Source: Bacteroidota bacterium
GTDB lineage: Bacteria > Bacteroidota > Ignavibacteria > Ignavibacteriales > Ignavibacteriaceae
Reading direction: 5' to 3'
Length of the DNA: 10,819 nucleotides
Assembly: GCA_023406915.1 (NCBI GenBank)
Contig: JAEXTR010000074.1
Span: forward strand, 1 to 10,819
The position numbers were made by a program, and so were the translations under genes. Position 1 is the stretch's first letter. The number at the start of each line of letters is the position of its first letter. Under the pieces are notes generated by a model. It was given only the letters and a program-made list of their open reading frames with translations, had not been told where the DNA came from and did no database searches. Positions 1 through 6,990 of this stretch are shown here, piece after piece.

Positions 1-156
1 GTCCTGACCAGGTATCCATTGCATTCCTGCTACAGAACTTCCATAGAGGGCGCGGTTTTTCATCATCTCTTCAACAGTCATTTCCTTTTTCTGGGGGAAG
101 ACTATTGTGGTGAGTGAAACAACAAGCAGGCTTAAGATCGCTATCTTGCGGAACAT
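1..156 (-). CDS. 5' fragment of an exported protein, possibly an S9-family (dipeptidyl/prolyl peptidase-like) enzyme
   Basis: Only the first 52 codons are in the window; the gene continues past the left edge. The ATG at 156 is preceded by AGGAG at 161-165 with a short 4-base spacer. Residues 1-22 form a typical Sec signal peptide: a positive start (MFRK), a hydrophobic core (IAILSLLVVSLTTIVF) and then PQ. After it comes the start of a mature domain reading TVEEMMKNRALYGSSVAGMQW. This resembles the opening of S9 peptidases of the DPP-IV/prolyl oligopeptidase type, which often begin with a short 'T-hE-hh' helix and then a 'W-x-x-G' blade of a beta-propeller. That assignment rests on a short stretch and is tentative; the exported nature is solid. 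The gene lies downstream of a terminator, so it probably has its own promoter between 157 and 277. Confidence 0.6.
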   Translation of the reverse strand, partial: MFRKIAILSLLVVSLTTIVFPQKKEMTVEEMMKNRALYGSSVAGMQWIPGQD

Positions 157-160
157 AAAA

Positions 161-165
161 CTCCT
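161..165 (-). promoter_or_regulatory. Ribosome binding site for the gene starting at 156
   Basis: AGGAG on the minus strand, four bases before the ATG at 156. The spacer is shorter than usual but the match to the anti-Shine-Dalgarno sequence is good, and it supports this start for the exported protein. Confidence 0.6.
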
Positions 166-277
166 GAAAACATTTGAAGAAACTTTCCTCAAAAATTACT
201 CATTTAAAGGCAATAATGGAAGGAAGAAAGAAAGGTAACAGTGTGGGCCATTCAGAAATGCAACATAATGATACTAT

Positions 278-319
278 AAAAAAAGCACAGCGGTTCTCCA
301 TCCTTGGGAACCACTGTGC
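278..319 (-). terminator. Rho-independent terminator after the DUF5916 gene
   Basis: Read on the minus strand, GCACAGUGGUUC pairs with GAACCGCUGUGC (arms at 308-319 and 285-296). This gives a 12-base-pair stem, with one U-G wobble at 313/291 and an 11-base loop, and seven U residues follow at 278-284. It sits 25 bases past the stop codon at 345. On the plus strand the same hairpin would carry a C-A mismatch and is not followed by a T-run, so it acts for minus-strand transcription. It separates the DUF5916 gene from the exported-protein gene beginning at 156. Confidence 0.9.
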
Positions 320-344
320 AAGACAAGAAAGTTGAAAGGAAAAG

Positions 345-3002
345 CTACATTGAAAACCAGTAGGAGAATTTGAGCATAAATACATTATCAGGCTCTGCCT
401 GCATCAGCGAACTGAAATCATGACCGATGCGATGGCGGGAAGGATTCTCGAAGTTCTGCTTGTCATGAGTCCAGACCAGATAGAGTGCTGATCCTGGCAT
501 AAACTCCCAGCGGACGACAAAGTTTGCCCTTATGGACTTAAAGTTGAAATCAGGATTATCGACCGAGAAACTGTTTGAAGGGTTTTTCGGATCGGGTTTC
601 ACTTCATAGACAGCATCGTTTTCATTATATCTGATTGATGTACCTGCGGTGCCATACTTCAGATACTCATTACTGTTAGGACTACTGAGCTCCTTGAAGT
701 TTGAGTAGCTACCATATGAAATAAGGGGCTGAATGAAAGCCTGCACTGAAAGGACGGGAGAAAAGGCCCAGTCAAGACGGATAATAGCAAAGTAAGTCTC
801 CTGTTTTAATTCTCCGAAGACATTTCTTTGACCATAGGTTTTCGTAGCAGAGGCATCATCTACGTTGGTTACCCATTGACGGACATCATTATTAATCTCA
901 ATACCGGGGCTGACTGTTATGTTCAGAGGATCACCCACCTGCAACCTGAAGCCAACCTGTCCCCAGTAATTGTTACTGTTTCCCGGTTCAGCATAAAACC
1001 CGAATGCGGGCTCAACAACGAAGTGTTTTCTGAAATCAGTATAGTAATTCAGGTTGCCAAACACTGCAGAGGGTCTTTTTGCGGCAACACCACCACGGGT
1101 AAGACGGGTATCGATTCCTTCAAAATCGTATCCTCCCTGGATGTTAATACCGGAGTAGTCTTCGAGTTGTGCATTGGCAAACGCCATCACGGAAGCATTG
1201 TTGAGGTTGCCATCAAAATCATACGTTCTGAAATAGGACAGATAGAAATTCTTTCTCTTAAAAAAGCCGTCGGTTTCAAAGAAGCGGTATCCCAAAACCA
1301 GGTGACCATTGATGGTGGAGGCGCGGGATTGGAATCCAATGTCATTGATATGATATCCGGGGGTAATTACACCAAGTGCAGTGTTCAGATAAAAATCGCC
1401 CTTTTGCTTATTGAGGGTAATTCTTCCTGCAAATCCCCCCAGCTCGGTTGCAGCTGAATCGATTCGATAATTCTGGCGATCAGGGCGTTGCAGATAACGA
1501 ACAGAAGACTCCTGCAGACTTGTAATATAGTTTTGACTGCCTGCCGTGTAGGAACCTGTACCATAGGCAGTTAGCACATAGGTTTTATCTTCATCAAGAT
1601 GTATCCAGCCATCAACACCACCGGAGAAAGAACGGGATGCAAAGCGGTCTTCAGTAGATACAGTGCGAAGGTCCCTTATTACAGAAGTGCCAATAAATCC
1701 CAACCCGGAGAATCCATCATCAAGACTTCGTTGCATTCTCAGTACAGAATAGTTTGTCAGGGGTTCAATCTCTTCATCCCACTCATTACCATTGAGATGG
1801 AGTGTGGCGAAAGTTCTCTCGGTTGTTGCATTCAGACCGTATACGCTCCATTTATCTGAAATCTTACCGGTGATCTTTGCAGCTGCCAATATTCTTGTAA
1901 CTGCTGGATAGTCCGTATAGGAGCCATCAGGTGATGATACATCCCCGCCCGGAGCTTTACCAATCCGGCGTGAGTAAAAGATCATCGGATTCATCCAGTT
2001 AAAACCCCAGTTGTTATTACTGCCGCCGAACCCGAACATAACAGACTCACTCCCCTCGATAAAGAAGGGACGCTTTTCATCATAAAATGTTTCAAATGCA
2101 GTCAGGTTTACAACAGCGGGATCAACTTCCACCTGACCAAAATCAGGATTTATCGTTAAATCAAGTGTGAGATTGCTGGTAATACCGTATTTTACATCGG
2201 CACCCAGTTCACCTGAATACTGATTATGCTTATAAAAGGGGTCACCTGTCTCATGCTTCAGGTACTGCGCCTTTGAAACGAAGTATGGAAGCACCTCAAG
2301 GCGTGATGGAGACGGTATTTGTTGCAGACCGTTCAGCAGTGCGAACTTTGATACAAAACCTGCTTCCTTTTTAGGTACAAGCACATAGTAATCCTGCTCT
2401 GCCTTGCGGGTGATTGTTCGCTTGATATTAAACCCCCAGGTCATGGCAGCAGCATCATTAAACCGAAGCTGAGAGAAAGGGATTTTCATTTCGAGTGTCC
2501 AGCCCTCTTTGGTGATCCTTGCCTTCGATTCCCATATACCATTCCAGACATTGTCATCCCAGGAATCATTATACAAGGTTCCGTCAACGATAGAACCGCT
2601 GGGATTCACGGCAAAGTAGTAACCAGTATTTTTATCAAGATAGGGGTCAACAAAGAAGATAAACCAGTCAGTTTCGCTCCATGAATCGCGGCGGGTAAGA
2701 CCTGTTCTGATGGAATCTGGCGCGGAGTCGTAACAATATGCAGATATGTAGAGAGCATGATCATCATAGGTAATCCAGGCATGCGTTTTTTCAGTAGCGG
2801 GCTCTCCCTCGGATGGATCACGCTGAGTAAAGCCATCGATTGGTTTTGAAGCGTAGAATGGTTCGTCCAAGACTCCATCGACCACAATATTATGACTGTT
2901 TTTGGTAACAGTATGCTCCTTATTGGGGTTTACCGGGGTTGCCAGCATGAAACTATTGAGCCAAAGTGCGAGTGAAACAAAAGCTAAGTAGCGTTTATAC
3001 AA
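345..3002 (-). CDS. CBM9-like domain plus DUF5916 outer-membrane-type protein
   Basis: 885-residue exported protein. Residues 1-22 are a signal peptide (MYKRYLAFVSLALWLNSFML). Residues ~39-225 look like a carbohydrate-binding family 9-like domain, with VDGVLDEPFY at 41-50 and the FVDP...NTGYYFAVNPSG stretch at 117-136. The remainder matches DUF5916, including NPDFGQVEVDP (285-295) and AFETFYDEKRPFFIEG (302-317), a hallmark of that family. The C-terminal part is rich in alternating aromatic/polar strands and the protein ends FSYWFSM, which fits an outer-membrane beta-barrel. The start is a TTG at 3000-3002: an in-frame stop lies just upstream, an AAAAAAGG ribosome site is 7 bases away, and only this start gives a full signal peptide (the first ATG falls at codon 19, inside the hydrophobic core). 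The family's function is not established; glycan binding or handling at the cell surface is inferred from CBM9. A strong terminator follows. Confidence 0.9.
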   Translation of the reverse strand: MYKRYLAFVSLALWLNSFMLATPVNPNKEHTVTKNSHNIVVDGVLDEPFYASKPIDGFTQRDPSEGEPATEKTHAWITYDDHALYISAYCYDSAPDSIRTGLTRRDSWSETDWFIFFVDPYLDKNTGYYFAVNPSGSIVDGTLYNDSWDDNVWNGIWESKARITKEGWTLEMKIPFSQLRFNDAAAMTWGFNIKRTITRKAEQDYYVLVPKKEAGFVSKFALLNGLQQIPSPSRLEVLPYFVSKAQYLKHETGDPFYKHNQYSGELGADVKYGITSNLTLDLTINPDFGQVEVDPAVVNLTAFETFYDEKRPFFIEGSESVMFGFGGSNNNWGFNWMNPMIFYSRRIGKAPGGDVSSPDGSYTDYPAVTRILAAAKITGKISDKWSVYGLNATTERTFATLHLNGNEWDEEIEPLTNYSVLRMQRSLDDGFSGLGFIGTSVIRDLRTVSTEDRFASRSFSGGVDGWIHLDEDKTYVLTAYGTGSYTAGSQNYITSLQESSVRYLQRPDRQNYRIDSAATELGGFAGRITLNKQKGDFYLNTALGVITPGYHINDIGFQSRASTINGHLVLGYRFFETDGFFKRKNFYLSYFRTYDFDGNLNNASVMAFANAQLEDYSGINIQGGYDFEGIDTRLTRGGVAAKRPSAVFGNLNYYTDFRKHFVVEPAFGFYAEPGNSNNYWGQVGFRLQVGDPLNITVSPGIEINNDVRQWVTNVDDASATKTYGQRNVFGELKQETYFAIIRLDWAFSPVLSVQAFIQPLISYGSYSNFKELSSPNSNEYLKYGTAGTSIRYNENDAVYEVKPDPKNPSNSFSVDNPDFNFKSIRANFVVRWEFMPGSALYLVWTHDKQNFENPSRHRIGHDFSSLMQAEPDNVFMLKFSYWFSM

Positions 3003-3100
3003 ATGAGTACCTTTTTTGATGTTCTAGCAATTTAGACCTGCTGATCTGAAAGAGGTTGTACCGTCCATCATGTCTTTTTGCCGTTAGTCAGAAGCGAGAA
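3003..3100. other. 98-base gap between the sugar reductase and DUF5916 genes
   Basis: Apart from the ribosome site at 3010-3017, I find no hairpin with a T-run in either direction and no convincing promoter boxes. The minus-strand transcript may therefore run through from the 3101-4018 gene into the DUF5916 gene, or an unrecognised promoter may lie here. Confidence 0.4.
3010..3017 (-). promoter_or_regulatory. Ribosome binding site that supports a TTG start at 3002
   Basis: AAAAAAGG on the minus strand lies seven bases before the TTG codon at 3000-3002. With the in-frame TAG a few codons upstream and the intact signal peptide, it decides the start of the DUF5916 gene. Confidence 0.6.
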
Positions 3101-4018
3101 TCAGAGGTTGAGTGCTACCTTCATTTTTTTAAACGTTTCTTCTACAGGGGTAGGTCTGTAGCCAAACTCAGATTCTGCCTTTAGATTAATCAAACCAGAC
3201 TTAAGGGGTCTCTTAGCGGGCTGCATGAGTACGTCTGTTGTGATGGGAGTTATCAGAGAGGGATCAAGATGAAAGTAGTCTGCAATTCTCATGGTAAATT
3301 CATAACGTGAAAGGAATTCATTCCCACCAATATGGTACAGACCAAATTTTCTGTAGGTGATGACACGGTCAATTGCATCAACCAGGTCATCTAAATATGT
3401 AGGGTTATTGATCTGATCAGTGACAATGCGTATGGGGCTGCCTGCACGAATGCTATCCACAACCCAACGGACGAAATCCTTTCTACCAGTTGTGATGATA
3501 CCGTAGAGCACGTTTGTTCTTAGGATTGAATGCATCGTTCCAGATATTCTGAGGGCATTTTCAGAGGCAAGCTTCGTTCTGCCGTAATATCCAAGCGGAT
3601 TTGGCTTATCCGTTTCAAGGTAATACCCTTTTAATCCGTCAAACACATAATCTGTTGATATGTGTACAATGTGGCTATCCAACACCCTTGCTGCTTCAGA
3701 CATAAACTCAACTGCCTGTACGTTGACCTTCCATGCGGTGGCACGGTCGGTTTCACTTGCATCAACATTGGTATAGGCGGCAGCATTAATAATCACATCC
3801 GGATAGTACTTCAGGATAGTACTTTTCACCTGTTCGCGATCGGTTAAGTCTGTCTGCTGATAATCAAAATCCGGGAAGATGGCATCTGGTGCCGCATCTG
3901 AAAGCATAATCTCACAATCGCCTCTCTGACGGAAATGTATGGCAGTTCTTTGCCCAAGCATTCCATTAGCACCAAAGATAATGATACGTTTTTTAATAAG
4001 GCTTTGCGATGAGAGCAT
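3101..4018 (-). CDS. RmlD-like NAD(P)-dependent sugar reductase (extended SDR family)
   Basis: 305 residues, close to the usual ~290-300 of RmlD (dTDP-4-dehydrorhamnose reductase). The Rossmann nucleotide-binding loop GANGMLG is at 16-22. NAAAYTNVDASE (78-89) is very like the RmlD NAAAYT-x-VD segment. STDYVFDG is at 121-128, the catalytic Tyr145 and Lys149 form the YxxxK pair within YYGRTK, DQINNPTYLDDL (201-212) matches the RmlD 'DQ-x-x-x-PT' segment, and RPLKSGL (270-276) matches the C-terminal RP motif. It reduces or epimerises a nucleotide-linked 4-keto sugar by family expectation. No rmlA, rmlB or rmlC gene is in the window, so the true substrate is open and I give no symbol. The ATG at 4018 lies inside the preceding kinase gene (26-base overlap) with only a weak GGA ribosome site, suggesting translational coupling. 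Stop is TGA at 3101-3103. Confidence 0.85.
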   Translation of the reverse strand: MLSSQSLIKKRIIIFGANGMLGQRTAIHFRQRGDCEIMLSDAAPDAIFPDFDYQQTDLTDREQVKSTILKYYPDVIINAAAYTNVDASETDRATAWKVNVQAVEFMSEAARVLDSHIVHISTDYVFDGLKGYYLETDKPNPLGYYGRTKLASENALRISGTMHSILRTNVLYGIITTGRKDFVRWVVDSIRAGSPIRIVTDQINNPTYLDDLVDAIDRVITYRKFGLYHIGGNEFLSRYEFTMRIADYFHLDPSLITPITTDVLMQPAKRPLKSGLINLKAESEFGYRPTPVEETFKKMKVALNL

Positions 4019-4859
4019 TCTTGAATCCGGAAAAAAAGTTTTCGTTTGAAATCGTTGTTACAAAAGTAGCTGTTTTTACCCCAAAATGAAGTGCATCAAC
4101 AAGGACACCGTGACGAAGGTAGTGTATAAAAAAAGATGCACCGATCACATCTCCGCAGCCGACCTTGTTTATTGCAGGTACCACTGGAGCAGGGATGTCA
4201 AACACCTTTCCCCTCTGGTAGCAGGTTACACCTTGCTCTCCTTTTGTGACGATAACTGCAGAGGTACCCATTGCAAGGATTGCATCCGCCACCTCAGCTT
4301 CCTTAGTACCGAATGGATAGGTCATGATCTCGTGTTCATTAGCCTGAAGTATGTCTACCGATCGCACCCAAAGCTCTGCCTTTGGGATAGTTCTGAATTC
4401 ACGGTTTCTGTTTTCAGCATACCCTCTTGAGAGTGAATGTGTATCCTGATACACAGGACAGTTGTATTGTTGCTTCAGTGTTGCAAGCTTTTCAGGAGTA
4501 GTCTCGTATCCCGTAATCATGTTCAGTAGTATTCCATCAGGCTTCAACGAATCAGGAAAATCGCAAGGGAGTTCAGTGTTAATATTTTCAAACCGTTCGG
4601 TTCTTTCGCGATCTTCGTGAAGCGTAAGATGAACACGTGGAATTTTGCTTATACTTACAAAAAAATCACTTCTAAACGCATGGAACGCCGGAGCGAAGAG
4701 GTGGAAATTTGCTGCCTCAGTGAATGTATGGAGATAGAGAGAATCAGATGGATGGGAGAGTAGACTTATTGCAGCTGCTGTAAAAAAAATGCCACCGGGG
4801 GTTGCCGGTTTATCACCGATATGGTCCTCAACTGAGTGACCAATGATTAACAGGTTCAA
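3993..4859 (-). CDS. PfkB-family carbohydrate kinase, substrate unknown
   Basis: 288 residues, in the normal PfkB/ribokinase range. The glycine pair of the first PfkB signature is at 22-23 in PGGIFFTAAA. QANEHEI (172-178) is the usual 'N-x-x-E' metal/phosphate segment. TKGEQGV (205-211) fits the conserved 'T-x-G-x-x-G' strand. The second signature reads VGCGDVIGASF (233-243), with the catalytic base predicted at Asp237; the canonical GAGD is GCGD here. The family phosphorylates a sugar or nucleoside hydroxyl from ATP in the cytoplasm. The N-terminus (IIGHSVEDHI) and the substrate-binding region do not let me name a substrate. The start is TTG at 4857-4859, overlapping the TGA of the heparinase-fold gene as TTGA, with GAGGTG upstream. 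Its last 26 bases overlap the reductase gene. Context suggests a role in sugar or glycan metabolism with its two neighbours. Confidence 0.85.
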   Translation of the reverse strand: MNLLIIGHSVEDHIGDKPATPGGIFFTAAAISLLSHPSDSLYLHTFTEAANFHLFAPAFHAFRSDFFVSISKIPRVHLTLHEDRERTERFENINTELPCDFPDSLKPDGILLNMITGYETTPEKLATLKQQYNCPVYQDTHSLSRGYAENRNREFRTIPKAELWVRSVDILQANEHEIMTYPFGTKEAEVADAILAMGTSAVIVTKGEQGVTCYQRGKVFDIPAPVVPAINKVGCGDVIGASFFIHYLRHGVLVDALHFGVKTATFVTTISNENFFSGFKNALIAKPY

Positions 4860-6826
4860 AGCCTGATCACCTCAATCCGGTAGAACGCCGGAAGACGATC
4901 TTTGCAGATGAGATTGATCCTTTTCGATTGCTGAAGCACTCCGTATGCAGGAGCGTAGAGGGAGTCTTGTAACGATACTTTATACAAGTCAGCACTCACT
5001 TCAAAAGTCATTCTGAATTTCAGATCGCCTGCAGCAAGGTACCACTCAGTTGGAGTATGTTCGATAGCAGTTACATCTGGATGCAGATGGAAATTAGTCA
5101 CGATCTGATGGAAGTCTCCACCGAAAAACTCATCCTTTAACCTGAGAGATGAATTCTGCCGTTGCCAAAGTATTGACCGTTTGCAGATAACGGGATCAGC
5201 AAGGCGTACATAGGAATAGTGTTGTGCGGAAAACCTGAGATGTTCATCATTGCATTGCCAATCAAGTAACTTTGGTTTTGTAGTATCTGCTTTGGTGATA
5301 TGCTCAGGATTTCTTTCAGATAAAGGGAGATTGTCAATATATGATGTATTATGCTTTACTACACTTCGCATTCTGCGAGCTACATCTGAGTCAAGATAGT
5401 GGGAGTAAGAACCGGCATCCGTAAAGAGGGGTACCCCATCTACCGTGTATTCAAATGAGAAGATATCCTCATGCCCTGGAATTTTGCTTCCCGGATTAGC
5501 AATTGAAGAAGCCTTAATAATAAGCTGGACCGAACCATCAGAAATACCATAATATCCGCCGTGGGGCATTTCAATAATTTTTGGAGTTGGTTTATCAGAT
5601 TCAACAACTGGTAAGGTTGCCTGATCACCCAGAATGAGCCATCGCACGATATCGGAGGGAGTAAATTGCGAGGCTGACTCAAATACCGGATAGAGAACAC
5701 TTCCAAATCTAAGTATGGATTCGTTTCTTTGTCCTCTGTTCAGAATTGAAAATGCAAACAAATTATCGGGTAAGACATCGCCGATTCTCGGTAAGCGATA
5801 CTGTGAATCTGTAAGCAGATGAATTGCCCTTACTGAGCTTGCCGCCAACTTTTGAAATTCCTGTGAGAACTGAGAACCAATCCGCTCCAGGAAAATCTTT
5901 GCTGCCAGGCAGACTTCGGTGACCAGCAGACCGATGCAAGGTGATTCGGAGGAAGAAGTACCATCCTGCAAAACGACTGTACTAATGTGTTGTTCAATTG
6001 CAACCTTTGCATTGGCGCTCATTCTTTGGCATGGTGTCAAGGTATGAAAGACGCCTGTAATGCCGATCACAGCGGCTGCCATAGTAATCATATGATGCAT
6101 CCGGGGGTGATCTGAAATAGTCAGTTCGCTTTCGTAATAGAGTGCAGCCTTCATCAGATACTGCAAAACCACCTTGAAGAAATCCAGGTCTAGGTGGGGC
6201 GAGGCGAACATGAGGGGTAACGTAAAGAGCAGAAGAATCTCACGAAGGGCTGATTCACCTGGCACAGCCCAATGAATTCCGACACAGCAAGGATTATTAC
6301 TGACAAATGACAAAAGTATGACTTTATACTTCAGAGCATACTCTTCATCGTTTGTGACAAAATACGCCAGAGCGAGATCATTAAGCATTTTTAGTGAGCT
6401 GATTTCCGACAGGGCACTCAGTTCTACAGGTTCCTTGAGAGAGGTATAGTCAAAGCGCCATGCAAGTTCAGTTGGCAATGATCTGCCGGTCACAGGATCA
6501 GTTTTCCACAATGCATCAGGTTCACTGACAAATTCTTTCCCACCTATGGTAACATACTGGTTCCTGATAATCCGGTCAGCTGCCTCCCTGATTATTGATT
6601 CGTCAACAACCTTTTTTATGCGGAGTACAACAGACCTGCGTTCATCCTCACTGATCCAGAATTTGAACGGATAATTCTGCTTAAATGCCGATACCCCGTT
6701 TTGCAGCAGACTAAGATAGTCGGGCATCGAAAGCGGAGAGGCAGAAAAGTGGTGTGCCTCATAGTCCCGTCTGAAGAGCTGGCGCTGCAGTTTCTGGTTA
6801 CCGAATATCTTTTTCAGAGAAAACAC
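4856..6826 (-). CDS. Heparinase II/III-fold protein without signal peptide
   Basis: 656 residues, typical for two-domain heparinase II/III (polysaccharide lyase-like) proteins. An alpha-helical toroid covers ~50-370, with GIHWAVPGESALREILLLF (183-201) and VVLQDGTSSSES...LLVTE (284-304) corresponding to family landmarks. The C-terminal beta-sandwich domain follows (~415-656) with PGHEDIFSFEYTVDG (450-464), TDAGSYSH (469-476) and VVKHNTSYID (489-498), matching the 'GH-x-D-x-x-SF...D-x-G...HNT' signature. There is no signal peptide, so a cytoplasmic location is likely. In a gapless hand alignment the usual 'E-x-S-x-x-YH' reads S-E-S-P-C-I-G (293-299), replacing the catalytic Tyr with Ile298, and the usual NNH reads MHH (243-245). 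Lyase activity is therefore doubtful. The start is GTG at 6824-6826, the only common start after an in-frame TAA seven codons upstream; the ribosome site is weak. First gene of the overlapping minus-strand set. Confidence 0.85.
   Translation of the reverse strand: MFSLKKIFGNQKLQRQLFRRDYEAHHFSASPLSMPDYLSLLQNGVSAFKQNYPFKFWISEDERRSVVLRIKKVVDESIIREAADRIIRNQYVTIGGKEFVSEPDALWKTDPVTGRSLPTELAWRFDYTSLKEPVELSALSEISSLKMLNDLALAYFVTNDEEYALKYKVILLSFVSNNPCCVGIHWAVPGESALREILLLFTLPLMFASPHLDLDFFKVVLQYLMKAALYYESELTISDHPRMHHMITMAAAVIGITGVFHTLTPCQRMSANAKVAIEQHISTVVLQDGTSSSESPCIGLLVTEVCLAAKIFLERIGSQFSQEFQKLAASSVRAIHLLTDSQYRLPRIGDVLPDNLFAFSILNRGQRNESILRFGSVLYPVFESASQFTPSDIVRWLILGDQATLPVVESDKPTPKIIEMPHGGYYGISDGSVQLIIKASSIANPGSKIPGHEDIFSFEYTVDGVPLFTDAGSYSHYLDSDVARRMRSVVKHNTSYIDNLPLSERNPEHITKADTTKPKLLDWQCNDEHLRFSAQHYSYVRLADPVICKRSILWQRQNSSLRLKDEFFGGDFHQIVTNFHLHPDVTAIEHTPTEWYLAAGDLKFRMTFEVSADLYKVSLQDSLYAPAYGVLQQSKRINLICKDRLPAFYRIEVIRL
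4868..4873 (-). promoter_or_regulatory. Ribosome binding site for the TTG start of the kinase gene
   Basis: GAGGTG on the minus strand, eight bases before the TTG at 4859 and inside the last codons of the upstream gene. It supports reinitiation at the TTGA stop-start overlap. Confidence 0.55.
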
Positions 6827-6990
6827 GTATGTAACAAACTTTCTTTAAGAGTTACCGAAAAATACGGAATCCTGCGGTTTTAACGGAACTGCACACCCAT
6901 GCAATTTTCCAAGACTGAAAAAATTAACTTCCTGTACGCTGGAATATTTTGCATTTTTCATGTTAGTATATGAATAATTAGGATACTTGA
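6827..6990. other. Divergent intergenic region between the heparinase-fold gene and bshA
   Basis: This 164-base AT-rich stretch must carry the promoters for both the minus-strand set and bshA. I could not place convincing -35/-10 or Bacteroidota-type boxes. It contains T/A runs around 6905-6960 and a small TTCAT/ATGAA inverted repeat (6957-6961 with 6970-6974) that could be chance. No small gene is evident. Confidence 0.5.
6980..6983 (+). promoter_or_regulatory. Ribosome binding site of bshA
   Basis: AGGA seven bases before the ATG at 6991. Spacing and match are ordinary, and the site fixes the bshA start, which also agrees with the conserved N-terminus of the family. Confidence 0.65.

Noticed and set aside
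200..385. Small minus-strand frame over the terminator region
   Set aside because: It overlaps the 3' end of the DUF5916 gene and reads through the terminator hairpin; the sequence is explained by those two features.
828..1457. 209-codon open frame on the plus strand, antisense to the DUF5916 gene
   Set aside because: The opposite strand encodes recognisable CBM9/DUF5916 protein throughout. The antisense product has no recognisable domain and no supported ribosome site, so it is a shadow frame.
6924..6978. Sigma70-like boxes for bshA (TTAACT or TTGCAT as -35 with AT-rich -10 candidates)
   Set aside because: Spacing or -10 quality is poor and one choice would put the transcription start on top of the ribosome site; in an AT-rich region such matches are expected by chance.
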